Assembly: GCF_900103735.1 (NCBI RefSeq)
Contig: NZ_FMXE01000003.1
Coordinates: 124,001 to 188,000 of the forward strand
Reading direction: 5' to 3'
Length of the DNA stretch: 64,000 nucleotides
Source: Algoriphagus alkaliphilus
GTDB lineage: Bacteria > Bacteroidota > Bacteroidia > Cytophagales > Cyclobacteriaceae
The position numbers were made by a program, and so were the translations under genes. Below, piece by piece: positions 16,840 through 25,487 of this stretch (position 1 is the first letter of the stretch; each line of letters starts with the position of its first letter). Below the pieces are notes generated by a model, which saw only the letters and a list, made by a program, of their open reading frames with translations, ran no database searches and was not told the DNA's origin.

Positions 16840-19299
16840 TCAATCGATTACCTCAAACTGGGCCATGATTTTAGACACTTTATCCTCTACCGTTTCGGAA
16901 GAAATATTGGTCCGGCTGAGTCGGTCTACCAGGATTGGAAAGGAAAATGGAGTAAACTGCACCGGGTGCTTGACCACGATCTGCTTTTGGTTAAGCTTTT
17001 TGATGGCTGTGATAAACATGTCCTGCTCCATTTGCTGATTGAGTGCTTCTTTTTTGGCTTGCCTCAGCAAAAAATTATCCGGATCATATTGCTCAAAAAC
17101 TTGATAAAGCAATCCTGAGTTGGCCTGAATATGCTTAAATGTCATCGGCTTACCGGGATAGCCCTGAAACACCAATCCGGCTATACTGGCAATTTCACGG
17201 AATTTCCTACGGGACATTTCGCTCTCGTTCACGCAGTGTAGGATGTCCTCCTCGATGTTTTTCAGTGAAAAAATATCTTCTTCCAAAATATCCTCAGCCG
17301 ATATCGCAGTGTCTGTCAGCAATTCAAATCCATAATCATTCATGGCCATGTTGAACGAAATCGGAAAATTCAATGAAATCCGGTAGGCGATCAAAGCACT
17401 CATTAACTCATGCATCATCCTGCCCTCAAAGGGGTAAAAAAATAAATGATACCCTTCCTCGCTTCGATGCGATTCGATCAAAAAAGTGTGTTGGTCCGGC
17501 ACAATCGAGAGCTTGTCCTGCAAGTCCAGAATAGGTAAAACCCTTCTCAATTCCTCGGATTTGATAATTCCGGAGTTGTATTCCTGAAAGATGTCCAGAA
17601 TCTTATCTGAAAGCATCGAAGAAAGGGACATCCTCGCACCCATCCAACTCACCACGTTATTGGTCTTTTTCTCAGATAGCCTAACAAAGGCATTGAGGTC
17701 TTTCACTTGTAGCAATTCCAAAGGTCTGCCTGCAAAGAAAAATCGATCCCCAATCTTCATTTTGGCAATGAAATATTCCTCAACCGTCCCGAGATAGGCA
17801 CCATTTTTAAATTTTACTTTCAGCATCGCATCTGAGACGATCGTCCCCATACTCAGGCGATGTTTCATGGCAATTCGCTTGTTTTTCACTTTATACAAGC
17901 CATCATCATCCTTACTCACTTTCAAGAATTCCTCGTAATTGCCCAGCGAATTTCCTCCCTTGGTAATGAAATCCATCATCCAATTCATCTCTTCCTGCGT
18001 CAGTTCGGTGAAGGAGGCGGCCCCTTTTACTACTGAGAAAATAAAATCGGGATCAAATCCTTCTCCTACGGCCAAAGTCACCAGAAACTGAATCAATACG
18101 TCGTAGGGCAATTGCGGTGTAAACTGCGATTCCATTTCCTCCTTTTCGATCGCATCCCGAAGCGCGGCGGCTTCGATCAGTTCCAGCGAATTGGTGGGGA
18201 CAAAAAATATCTCGGATGGCAATCCCGGCTGATGCCCTGCACGGCCGGCACGTTGGACAAACCTTGAAACACCCTTTGGACTCCCAATCTGTATCACTCG
18301 ATCCACGGGACGGAAATCAACTCCCAAGTCTAGACTGGAAGTACAGACAACCAATTTAAGTTTTCCTTCATGCAGTGCATTTTCGACCCATGCCCGCACC
18401 GAATTATCCAGTGAACCGTGATGCATGGCGATCCAACCTGCCCAATCTGGTCTGGCTTCGAGGATTTTTTGGTACCAAATCTCAGTTTGTGATCGGGTGT
18501 TGGTAAACAATAAAACTGTCCTTCCAGCCTCGATAATCGGAATGACTTGATCCAACATCCGGATTCCCAAATGCCCGTGCCAGGGGTATTTTTCTATTTC
18601 CTCCGGAAAAACTGACCGAATCAGAATTTCCTTTGCTACTTTGGCCTTGACGATGTGGATGGGGTGATTTTCTCCTAAAAGTGCCTTGGCAGCATCCTGA
18701 AGGTTGCCAATCGTCGCTGACACCGCCCAACGCCGAAAAGTCTGAGGTCTGATCGCCTGAATGTACTCCAAGGCAAGCTGAACTTGGACGCCCCGCTTAT
18801 TGCCAACCAACTCATGCCATTCGTCCACGACAACTACCTGAAGAGATTGGAATAATTCTTTATGGTCTTTCTGTGAAATCAGGACATGAAGTGTCTCCGG
18901 AGTAGTGATGAGGCATTCCGGTGGATTTCGCTTCATCGCGGCCCGGGTCTTGGCGTCGGTGTCACCGTTTCGCACCATCACCTGCCAGGGAAGCCCGATG
19001 GTTTCGCAGACTTCCTGCATGGCTTTTTGGATATCTTGTGCCAAAGCGCGTAATGGAGTGACCCAAATCAGCTGAATCCCGTTTTTTTGAGGCTTTCTCC
19101 AGGTAGTGGGATGGTTTTGGATGTATTCCAAAAGGACGGGAAACCAAAGGGCGAAGGTCTTTCCCGAACCTGTAGGCGCATTGAGAAGCCCTGATTTTCC
19201 ATCCAAATAGTCCTGCCAAGTCTCAATCTGAAAAGGAAATGGTGTCCATCCCTTTTTATGGAAATAGTCGAGTCCGACCGAAAGTCGCTTATCCTCCAT
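16840..19299 (-). CDS. Ligase-associated DEAD/H-box helicase (Lhr-like)
   Basis: An 819-residue superfamily 2 helicase. Walker A APTGSGKT at 41-48, motif II DEWH (VVVVDEWHELVGNKRG), motif III SATIG, and motif VI QRAGRAGHQPG are all present, followed by a long C-terminal region with a winged-helix/WH-like part and the C-terminal domain of Lhr-type proteins. It overlaps the upstream DNA ligase gene by 11 bp. This helicase, the ATP-dependent ligase and two nucleases form a widespread bacterial DNA-repair neighbourhood; only ligase and helicase occur here. A role in DNA end processing or alkylation/strand-break repair is inferred from family context. Confidence 0.92.
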   Translation of the reverse strand: MEDKRLSVGLDYFHKKGWTPFPFQIETWQDYLDGKSGLLNAPTGSGKTFALWFPVLLEYIQNHPTTWRKPQKNGIQLIWVTPLRALAQDIQKAMQEVCETIGLPWQVMVRNGDTDAKTRAAMKRNPPECLITTPETLHVLISQKDHKELFQSLQVVVVDEWHELVGNKRGVQVQLALEYIQAIRPQTFRRWAVSATIGNLQDAAKALLGENHPIHIVKAKVAKEILIRSVFPEEIEKYPWHGHLGIRMLDQVIPIIEAGRTVLLFTNTRSQTEIWYQKILEARPDWAGWIAMHHGSLDNSVRAWVENALHEGKLKLVVCTSSLDLGVDFRPVDRVIQIGSPKGVSRFVQRAGRAGHQPGLPSEIFFVPTNSLELIEAAALRDAIEKEEMESQFTPQLPYDVLIQFLVTLAVGEGFDPDFIFSVVKGAASFTELTQEEMNWMMDFITKGGNSLGNYEEFLKVSKDDDGLYKVKNKRIAMKHRLSMGTIVSDAMLKVKFKNGAYLGTVEEYFIAKMKIGDRFFFAGRPLELLQVKDLNAFVRLSEKKTNNVVSWMGARMSLSSMLSDKILDIFQEYNSGIIKSEELRRVLPILDLQDKLSIVPDQHTFLIESHRSEEGYHLFFYPFEGRMMHELMSALIAYRISLNFPISFNMAMNDYGFELLTDTAISAEDILEEDIFSLKNIEEDILHCVNESEMSRRKFREIASIAGLVFQGYPGKPMTFKHIQANSGLLYQVFEQYDPDNFLLRQAKKEALNQQMEQDMFITAIKKLNQKQIVVKHPVQFTPFSFPILVDRLSRTNISSETVEDKVSKIMAQFEVID

Positions 19300-20881
19300 A
19301 CGTTTTCAACAGGGCTTTCAAATCTTCCAAGGTGTTGGCTTCTTCTTTGGGTTTATCCTTCCTCCAGCGCAATATTCGTGGAAATCTCAGTGCAATCCCA
19401 CTTTTGTGACGGGGACTGTCCTGGATTCCCTCAAAGGCAATCTCAAAAACCAATTCGGCCTTTACCGTCCTCACCGGACCAAATCGTTCTCTTGTGTTTT
19501 TCTTCACAAATGCATCAACTTCACGCATTTCGGCATCCGTGAGGCCTGAATAGGCCTTGGCGAAAGGGACCAGATTTTCTCCATCCCAAACTGCAAAGGT
19601 GTAATCGCTGTATAAATCCGCCCTTCTGCCATGCCCCTTTTGCGCATAGATCATTATCCCGTCTATGGTCAGTGGCTCGATTTTCCATTTCCACCAACTG
19701 CCCCGCTTTCTCCCGGTTTCGTAGCTTGAATCTGCCTTTTTCAACATTAATCCCTCGGCAAGATTTACCCGGGATTGTTCCCGGAATTTGCCTAAGGCTT
19801 CCCAAGTGTTTGCCTTAATCAATTGAGGGACTTGAAGTCGCTCGTGAGGGTGATTTTGATAGATTTCCACCAATAATTCCCTCCGTTTGCTGATCGGAAA
19901 ACCTCGGATGTCCTTTCCTTCAAATTCCAAAAGGTCATAAGCTAAAAGACTTATTGGAGCCTCTTGAAGCTGTTTTTTACTGATATTTTTTCTTCCGATG
20001 CGAGTTTGGAGAAGGGCAAAGGGTAGGGGATTGCCGTCCTTAAAAGCAATGATTTCTCCGTCAATAACTGTTCCGTTGGGAAGGTTTTCGGCCATCTTCA
20101 GCAACTCAGGAAACTTGTCATTGACCAATTCCTCGCCTCGACTCCAAATGAATGTTTCACCATTTCTACGAATCAATTGTCCTCGGATCCCGTCCCATTT
20201 CCATTCGGCTTGCCAATCTGCGATGTCGCCCAGTTCATTTGTTGTGGTTTCCAGAGGATAAGCGAGGAAAAATGGGTAGGGTTTAGAGCTATCCTTTTTT
20301 ATTTCCTCCTGATCGAAAATTGCAGGAAAACTAACTTCTTGTGGATTCCAATTCCCCATCAAGGCATGCGCAATGTTGGATTTGTCAAGTTGGAGTACCT
20401 TGGCAAGTGCCTGACTCATCAGACTCTGACTGACCCCGATCCGAAACCCGCCCGTAATGATTTTGTTAAAGACAAAACGCTCAGAATAATCTAGCTTTGA
20501 CCAAGCATTCTGGATATTTTCCTTTTTTAATTCTTCAGGAAGCATTTCCAAAGCTTGAAGAAATTCAATCCATTGGCCTAAATTTTTATCGTTTTCATGA
20601 GTTGTTTTGGGTAAAAGTAAGGCAATGGTTTCCGCTAAATCTCCCACAGCATGGTAGCACTCGTCAAAAAGCCAATCAGGAATTCCGGCCAGCTCCTGGC
20701 ACCAATTCCTCAGCTGTTTTGTGGACACTTGTCTTTTTGGTCTTCTGTGAGAAAAAATGGCAACTGCCCAGACTTTTTCTTCATCTGCGGCTTTTTCAAA
20801 AAAATCAACCAAAGCCTCGACCTTGTCACCTGTTTTGTTGCTTTGATCCAGACGGGTAATCAGTTCGGCAAAATACTTCAT
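19289..20881 (-). CDS. ATP-dependent DNA ligase
   Basis: A 530-residue ligase joining nicked DNA with ATP. An N-terminal helical DNA-binding domain (about 1-205) precedes the nucleotidyltransferase core with motif I EWKWDGIRGQ (adenylated lysine K228), motif III TVIDGEIIAF, motif IV AYDLLEFEGKD, and motif V with LAEGLMLKKADSSYETGRKR and WWKWK, then an OB domain. It belongs to the bacterial ligases coupled to an Lhr-like helicase rather than the NAD-dependent LigA. It is the first gene of a two-gene operon with the helicase. Confidence 0.94.
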   Translation of the reverse strand: MKYFAELITRLDQSNKTGDKVEALVDFFEKAADEEKVWAVAIFSHRRPKRQVSTKQLRNWCQELAGIPDWLFDECYHAVGDLAETIALLLPKTTHENDKNLGQWIEFLQALEMLPEELKKENIQNAWSKLDYSERFVFNKIITGGFRIGVSQSLMSQALAKVLQLDKSNIAHALMGNWNPQEVSFPAIFDQEEIKKDSSKPYPFFLAYPLETTTNELGDIADWQAEWKWDGIRGQLIRRNGETFIWSRGEELVNDKFPELLKMAENLPNGTVIDGEIIAFKDGNPLPFALLQTRIGRKNISKKQLQEAPISLLAYDLLEFEGKDIRGFPISKRRELLVEIYQNHPHERLQVPQLIKANTWEALGKFREQSRVNLAEGLMLKKADSSYETGRKRGSWWKWKIEPLTIDGIMIYAQKGHGRRADLYSDYTFAVWDGENLVPFAKAYSGLTDAEMREVDAFVKKNTRERFGPVRTVKAELVFEIAFEGIQDSPRHKSGIALRFPRILRWRKDKPKEEANTLEDLKALLKTYGG

Positions 20882-21012
20882 GAATCGAGTGAGTGAATTT
20901 TTTTTGCTTTGGTGACTTTAGACACGCTAAATGTAATTGAATGTGATAATTTTAATGCGTAATCGAACAGCAGGCGAAAGCTTTTCGTTACCCATTCAAA
21001 ACACCGACAAGT

Positions 21013-21525
21013 ATGAAAAAGTTAATCTTTGGTTTGATGATTGTAATGGGCCTTTGCTCTTGCACTTCACAAGAACCCGATCGATATACTGGCCAATCTT
21101 TGGAATTTGAACTATTCAAGTCCAGTGAATTTGACTACAATGGGACTTTACTGGTTCGGGAATTGACCTCGGGTGACTTGGAGTTTGTGATTCAACTGGA
21201 GGGGGCTAAGTCCTCTAGTTCGATTTCATTTCCAAGCCACCTTCATTTCGGAGGATATGATGAGGCTGAAGCGCTGATTGCGCAGCTCTTGACACCTGTT
21301 TCTGGAAGTGATTTGAAAAGTGTAACAGTCCTTAACTTATTATCAGACGGATCAAAATTGACTTTTGATAAAATGAAAAATTTTGACGGTCATGTTAAAA
21401 TTCATTTGGCGAATGACGGTCCTGACTATAGCGTGATCCTCGTAGCAGGGAATGTTGGTGCCAATTTCAATGCAGAATCAGCATTCGATCCCTCAAAAAT
21501 TACAGTGTGCAGTAAAAATTTCTGA
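21013..21525 (+). CDS. CHRD-like lipoprotein
   Basis: A 170-residue lipoprotein, signal LIFGLMIVMGLCSC with Cys at 17. The segment SFPSHLHFGGYDEAEALIAQ, then LTFDKMKNFDGHVKIHLA and VAGNVGAN, resembles CHRD-type lipoproteins of Bacteroidota, in which a HxH motif and an NFDG motif recur. The resemblance is by memory of the family pattern; the role of these proteins is not established. It is a single gene, ended by a bidirectional terminator. Confidence 0.6.
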   Translation: MKKLIFGLMIVMGLCSCTSQEPDRYTGQSLEFELFKSSEFDYNGTLLVRELTSGDLEFVIQLEGAKSSSSISFPSHLHFGGYDEAEALIAQLLTPVSGSDLKSVTVLNLLSDGSKLTFDKMKNFDGHVKIHLANDGPDYSVILVAGNVGANFNAESAFDPSKITVCSKNF

Positions 21526-21549
21526 TCTAAAATTTTTGATAAAAACTAA

Positions 21550-21580
21550 AAAAGGCAGCCAATTGGCTGCCTTTCCTTTT
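21550..21580. terminator. Bidirectional intrinsic terminator
   Basis: AAAGGCAGCC (21551-21560) pairs with GGCTGCCTTT (21565-21574), loop AATT, with an A-run on the left and T-rich sequence on the right. It serves the convergent CHRD-like gene and the reverse-strand lipoprotein gene that stops at 21596. Confidence 0.85.
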
Positions 21581-21595
21581 TTCAAACTATTCAAA

Positions 21596-22192
21596 TTAAT
21601 TGATTACAACAGGAAATGTGATATCCAAGTCAGTTTCACCACCCGCTTGTACAAAATTGGTGAAATTTGGATTGGAGGCACCTGGGAAGTTTTTGTCCAA
21701 ATCATGTCTGAGGATCACTCGCATCTGAGCATTGTTGGTGCCTGGGGAAGAGGACACCACAAGCTTATTGCTTAACCCTAAGCGTTTTCCACTTTGGTCA
21801 TCATAAGTGATGGTCATGATATTTCCTGAGAATGCTGTACCCAGGAAAAAGAACTGATGCTTATCGGCTTCTTCGAGGATTTCTTTGGTGATATCTTCCT
21901 TCTCTATGCTATTGTAAACCTCAATAGACATTCTGTAAGTCTTCCCCTTAGTCAAATTGATAGTCTGAATAGTTGGCGAAGTTCCAACTTCAATTCCCTG
22001 AGGGTCGCTTGCCTTGAATGAAGTAATAATACCTATTGGACTTCCACTTGAATTCAATTCCTGAAATTTAAGTGTCACGTCAGTGATTACTTCACCGTCA
22101 TTCTCTTCTTCAGGATCATTACTTTCACAAGAAGCGAAGCCTAAGGCCAAAGCGGCAAATAAATAGATGGGTAGTTTTTGTAAATTGTTCAT
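21596..22192 (-). CDS. Lipoprotein partner of a TonB receptor, hypothetical
   Basis: A 198-residue lipoprotein (FAALALGFASC, Cys at about 22, followed by an acidic linker ESNDPEEENDGE). The body is predicted beta-rich with no catalytic motif that I recognise. It starts 12 bp after the TonB receptor stop, so it is co-transcribed with it. In Bacteroidota similar short lipoproteins often follow ZnuD-like receptors and probably help ligand capture or presentation. Function unknown. Confidence 0.7.
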   Translation of the reverse strand: MNNLQKLPIYLFAALALGFASCESNDPEEENDGEVITDVTLKFQELNSSGSPIGIITSFKASDPQGIEVGTSPTIQTINLTKGKTYRMSIEVYNSIEKEDITKEILEEADKHQFFFLGTAFSGNIMTITYDDQSGKRLGLSNKLVVSSSPGTNNAQMRVILRHDLDKNFPGASNPNFTNFVQAGGETDLDITFPVVIN

Positions 22193-22204
22193 ACTAGTAA
22201 TTGG

Positions 22205-24514
22205 TTAAAATTGATAATTGAGTTTGAGTAATATATTCCGACCCATGTCCGCAGTGAAATAGCGAAAACGGTTCATGTATTCTTTGTATTCTGTATTAAA
22301 AACATTATTTATCTGTACACCAATATTCAATTGGTTTTCAGCTAATTGTAATTTTTTCTGATATCCTAAATTGAATAGTGCATAGGCAGGAGGAGCAGGT
22401 GCCAAATCAAAGTCAGGTTCTCTTTTTTGTTGAGCTACCAGCACGTTTCCAATTGTTATCCGATCTGAGTTGGGATTAGAGTTTTTCCCAAAAGCAATGG
22501 AAATCCCCCAATCCATTCTGTCTGAAGGAATGAAAGGGAAGTAGTTTCCTTCATCCAAATTCTTTGCCCGGATGATTGATCCTTTCAGATAGCCATTTAT
22601 TCTTTCTGAGAAAGTATAGCTTCCTGATAGGTCAAATCCATAGAAAAAAGCATCAGCCTGTAAGTATTCGTACACATTGAAAGTACCCCGTAGTGATACA
22701 AATGTTTCACCGGTTGGGCTGAGGAAGATGTAGTTTTTGATATGATTGGCATAAGCGGTGAGCTCTACGAGTATTTTTTCACTTTCATATTCCAGTCCAT
22801 TTACCCATTTCAGGGAATTTTCCGAAACCATAGTTGGGTCTCCAATTTCCACCGCAGCGGCACCGTGATGAAGTCCCTGACTAAACAGCTCATTTACATT
22901 AGGCGGTCTCCAAGCAGTTCCAAAATTACTTGTAAAAGCAAAGTGTGGGCTTAAGTGATAGAGTCCACCGAAGAAAGCGGAGAAATTTTGATATTCAAGT
23001 TCAGCTTCTTGGAGTTCTCCACTTACAAATCTTGCCGCATCGAATGTTCGAAAATCATATCTTAGTCCGCCCTCTAGTTCCAAAGGTCCTTTGAGATATT
23101 TTTCGATCACATAAATACCAAGATTGAGCATGTCATAATTTGGAATCAAAGGCGTAACTCCCGTTCCGGGAATATTGCTATTGGCCTGTTGAATTACATT
23201 CAATCCAAAGGAGCCGCTCCAGTTGGTTTTAAGCTTGTGATCCAAAAAGATATCCACAGTATTGGTGAAAAGCTCTAAATCCAAGCTTGGTCTTGAATTT
23301 AATTCACCTCTCCGACGGTCAAATTCCTGGCGGCTATTCAGCTGAAAACCATATTGAAAATTAAGTTTCCAGTCGGTATTTAGGTGGTAGTGTGATTTTA
23401 TTTTAGCCAAATGATGTAATACAACCTGCTTTGGATTATCAATTTTATAGGTGAAATCCGCATTTGTAAAAGGCCTGCCGTTTTCAATAATGTTTACCAA
23501 ATCCGAAAGATTTCCTGTATGGGCGTCTCTCAAAATCCCCAATTCGGTATTGAAGAAGCTGTAGTATGCTTCAACTCCCAATTTCTTTGAGCTGTAGCCG
23601 ACAGATCCGGAGAAATTGTATTCAGACATGCCTGTATTTGCCTGAATATAGTCAGGAGATTGTACATTCCCTGCTCTTTTTACCGATCCTTGAAGTCTAT
23701 AGCCGAGGCCCTTTATTTTTTCAGAACCACCCAAATGAGATGCAGCAAAGTTTCCCATTCGGCCATTGCTTGCACCAAGGAGATGGATTTCTGTTGAATG
23801 CTTTTTGGATGTTGGTAGGGAAGGAGGATTGACCAAAATCACGCCTCCCATAGCTTCTGGCCCATATCGCACCGTTTCAGCACCTTTAATTACGGTAATT
23901 TCATCTGCCAGAAATGGGTCAATTTCAGGCGCATGTTCAGCACCCCATTGCTGTCCCTCCAAGCGAATGCCATTGTTCAGGATCATGATCCGATTGCTGT
24001 GCATTCCGTGTATGACAGGTTTGGAGATGGTATTTCCTGTGGAAAAAGTGGTCACACCAGCAATCCGTTTTAAGCTTTCTCCAAGACTTTCGCCACGGGA
24101 CTGAAGCAATGCTTCTCCGTACAAAGAGGTCACCGCAGTGGTAGTTTGTACAGCTTCGCGATGGCCATGAACCTCAACTCCGCCGAGATCCAATGATTCC
24201 TCTTCCATTCGGAACGTTTGGTTTGTGGTGCTTCCTGTCAAATTCAGCGTTTGACGGATTTCCTTATGTCCAAGATATTGAACTGTGATCGTATAAGTGC
24301 CTGGGCAAAGGTCTCGAATGATGAAGTTTCCGTTTTGATCTGAAACAGCCCCCGTTCGAGTCTCCAAAATCCAGATGTAGGCTGCTTCAATGGAATTGTC
24401 ATTTTCCCGATGAAGGATTTTTCCTCTCAGAATGAGATTACATTTCTGTGCATAGGATTCCTTGCTGAACAGCACAAAGACGGCTAAGAATAATATGACT
24501 TGGTAGTGTAACAC
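22205..24514 (-). CDS. TonB-dependent receptor (ZnuD-like)
   Basis: Outer-membrane TonB-dependent transporter of about 769 residues. A signal peptide ending ESYA precedes a carboxypeptidase-regulatory-like domain (about 27-110), a plug with the motifs SKPVIHGMHSNRIMILNNGI and IKGAETVRYGPEAMGGVILV, and a barrel ending in F. The plug and the His-rich stretch GQQWGAEHAPEID resemble ZnuD-type metal receptors, so zinc or another metal is a reasonable guess. I chose GTG at 24514 because a promoter of Bacteroidota form (24520-24552) lies inside the longer frame, which would otherwise begin with a TTG at 24565. The transcript would be almost leaderless. Confidence 0.82.
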   Translation of the reverse strand: MLHYQVILFLAVFVLFSKESYAQKCNLILRGKILHRENDNSIEAAYIWILETRTGAVSDQNGNFIIRDLCPGTYTITVQYLGHKEIRQTLNLTGSTTNQTFRMEEESLDLGGVEVHGHREAVQTTTAVTSLYGEALLQSRGESLGESLKRIAGVTTFSTGNTISKPVIHGMHSNRIMILNNGIRLEGQQWGAEHAPEIDPFLADEITVIKGAETVRYGPEAMGGVILVNPPSLPTSKKHSTEIHLLGASNGRMGNFAASHLGGSEKIKGLGYRLQGSVKRAGNVQSPDYIQANTGMSEYNFSGSVGYSSKKLGVEAYYSFFNTELGILRDAHTGNLSDLVNIIENGRPFTNADFTYKIDNPKQVVLHHLAKIKSHYHLNTDWKLNFQYGFQLNSRQEFDRRRGELNSRPSLDLELFTNTVDIFLDHKLKTNWSGSFGLNVIQQANSNIPGTGVTPLIPNYDMLNLGIYVIEKYLKGPLELEGGLRYDFRTFDAARFVSGELQEAELEYQNFSAFFGGLYHLSPHFAFTSNFGTAWRPPNVNELFSQGLHHGAAAVEIGDPTMVSENSLKWVNGLEYESEKILVELTAYANHIKNYIFLSPTGETFVSLRGTFNVYEYLQADAFFYGFDLSGSYTFSERINGYLKGSIIRAKNLDEGNYFPFIPSDRMDWGISIAFGKNSNPNSDRITIGNVLVAQQKREPDFDLAPAPPAYALFNLGYQKKLQLAENQLNIGVQINNVFNTEYKEYMNRFRYFTADMGRNILLKLNYQF

Positions 24515-24519
24515 GGTTG

Positions 24520-24552
24520 CAAAAGTAAGTGCTTCGAAAGAATTAAACCAAA
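24520..24552 (-). promoter_or_regulatory. Promoter of the ZnuD-like receptor
   Basis: Reading leftwards, TTTG (24552-24549), a 21-base spacer, and TACTTTTG (24527-24520) match the Bacteroidota -33/-7 consensus TTTG and TAnnTTTG. Transcription should begin within a few bases of the GTG at 24514. A second copy of the word ACTTTTTGCAAC lies just upstream, so the promoter region contains a direct repeat. Confidence 0.65.
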
Positions 24553-24598
24553 GTTTATGAAACAAAGTTGCAAAAAGTGTTGAATGGTGAAAGATGGA

Positions 24599-24630
24599 TT
24601 TCGGATGTTGCGATGTCGGATGTCGGATTT
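24599..24630. repeat. Short direct repeat, GGATGTCGG type
   Basis: Three to four imperfect copies of (T)CGGATG(T) in a row (TCGGATGTTG, CGATGTCGGA, TGTCGGATTT). It resembles the simple intergenic repeats seen in many Cytophagales genomes. No function apparent. Confidence 0.45.
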
Positions 24631-24656
24631 TTCCAAACAGCTAAGTAGAATAGTGA

Positions 24657-24842
24657 TCCCGAAGGGATGAAATAATCATAAAAAAAATTTAAGGAAGTAT
24701 AGTTTTAAAACCCCAAAGGGGAGATATTATTCAATCCATCCAAAGGGGATTGTTTTAAATACAAAATGTCACCCTTTCAGGGTTTTGGAAAAAGATTCTA
24801 ATCTGATTTTTCTACAAGAATTACATCCTTTCGGGGTTTAAG
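24657..24842. repeat. Array of five short palindromes
   Basis: Units at about 24657 (ATCCCGAAGGGATGAAAT), 24708 (AAACCCCAAAGGGGAGAT), 24736 (ATCCAAAGGGGATTG), 24769 (TCACCCTTTCAGGGTTTTGG) and 24824 (CATCCTTTCGGGGTTTAAG) share the core CCCC-AAA-GGGG. The first three lie in one orientation and the last two in the other. This looks like a repetitive extragenic palindrome cluster. Confidence 0.6.
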
Positions 24843-24937
24843 AACTTATAGATTATACTTCAAAACCAAAAATCTGTTTAGATCTGTGTCTTTTTCTGTG
24901 ACAATTTACCTGCTGCATCCGGGTCTGTGGGACCTAT

Positions 24938-24967
24938 CAAAAAAAAATCCGGCTGTCGGCCGGATTT
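24938..24967 (-). terminator. Intrinsic terminator of the membrane-protein unit
   Basis: On the minus strand AAATCCGGC pairs with GCCGGATTT (24967-24959 with 24953-24945), followed by a run of T. It lies 19 bp past the stop of the small membrane protein. Confidence 0.8.
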
Positions 24968-24985
24968 CAATGGGATTTTAGAAAA

Positions 24986-25420
24986 TTAATACAGCCAAGT
25001 TGCCCAGGGAATCCTGCTTAAAATCAGTACCAATCCAATGGCGTACATCATGTAGATGCTTCGGAATTTGGATCTTGAAACAAGCATTTTTTTTGACCGG
25101 ATGTAACCCACACTGATCAGGGCGATTGCGATGATATTGATCAGTGGATGTTCCAATGCAGTAAGTCTTGCAGCAGAATCTGACATTGCTCCTCCGGCAG
25201 TAAGGAGAGAAAAACCAAGTGGGCTTACAAAATACAGGATCAATCCCACCAAAAGTTGAACATGAGCGAAGATAAAGGCGATCATTGCGATCTTTCGATC
25301 CTTCTCGGTGAATACTCGTCCTGAAAGTGAACCGATCAGTGCATAAATAATGACTAAAACCAGCGTAGCTAAGGCGAGATAGGCTATTCCAGAGTGTAAA
25401 TGTTGAAGTCCGGTGTACAT
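24986..25420 (-). CDS. Small four-helix membrane protein, hypothetical
   Basis: A protein of 144 residues when started at ATG 25420 (MYTGLQHLHSGIAYLAL); a longer frame from 25495 would overlap the upstream methyltransferase by 8 bp and lacks conservation-type features. Four membrane helices are visible (about 8-30, 45-68, 85-110, 120-140), with histidines near helix starts (QHLHSG, ALEHPL). Such proteins are sometimes annotated cytochrome b-like, and haem binding by the histidines is possible but unproven. It is the last gene of a run of minus-strand genes and is followed by a terminator. Confidence 0.7.
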   Translation of the reverse strand: MYTGLQHLHSGIAYLALATLVLVIIYALIGSLSGRVFTEKDRKIAMIAFIFAHVQLLVGLILYFVSPLGFSLLTAGGAMSDSAARLTALEHPLINIIAIALISVGYIRSKKMLVSRSKFRSIYMMYAIGLVLILSRIPWATWLY

Positions 25421-25487
25421 GGTGTTGTGATTTTTGGGTGAAATTAATGCAAAAGAAATTAGGGAAAGCGTTAATTGGTATAAAATC

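Larger units (their letters stand above)
24566..24985. other. Repeat-rich gap of 420 bp
   Basis: No gene seen. It holds a short GGATGTCGG-type direct repeat (24599-24630), an array of five small palindromes (24657-24842) and the terminator of the reverse-strand unit ending at 24986. Both neighbours are on the minus strand. Confidence 0.6.

Noticed and set aside
24657-24842. CRISPR-like array
   Set aside because: Units are imperfect, spaced irregularly and occur in both orientations; no leader or cas genes nearby.
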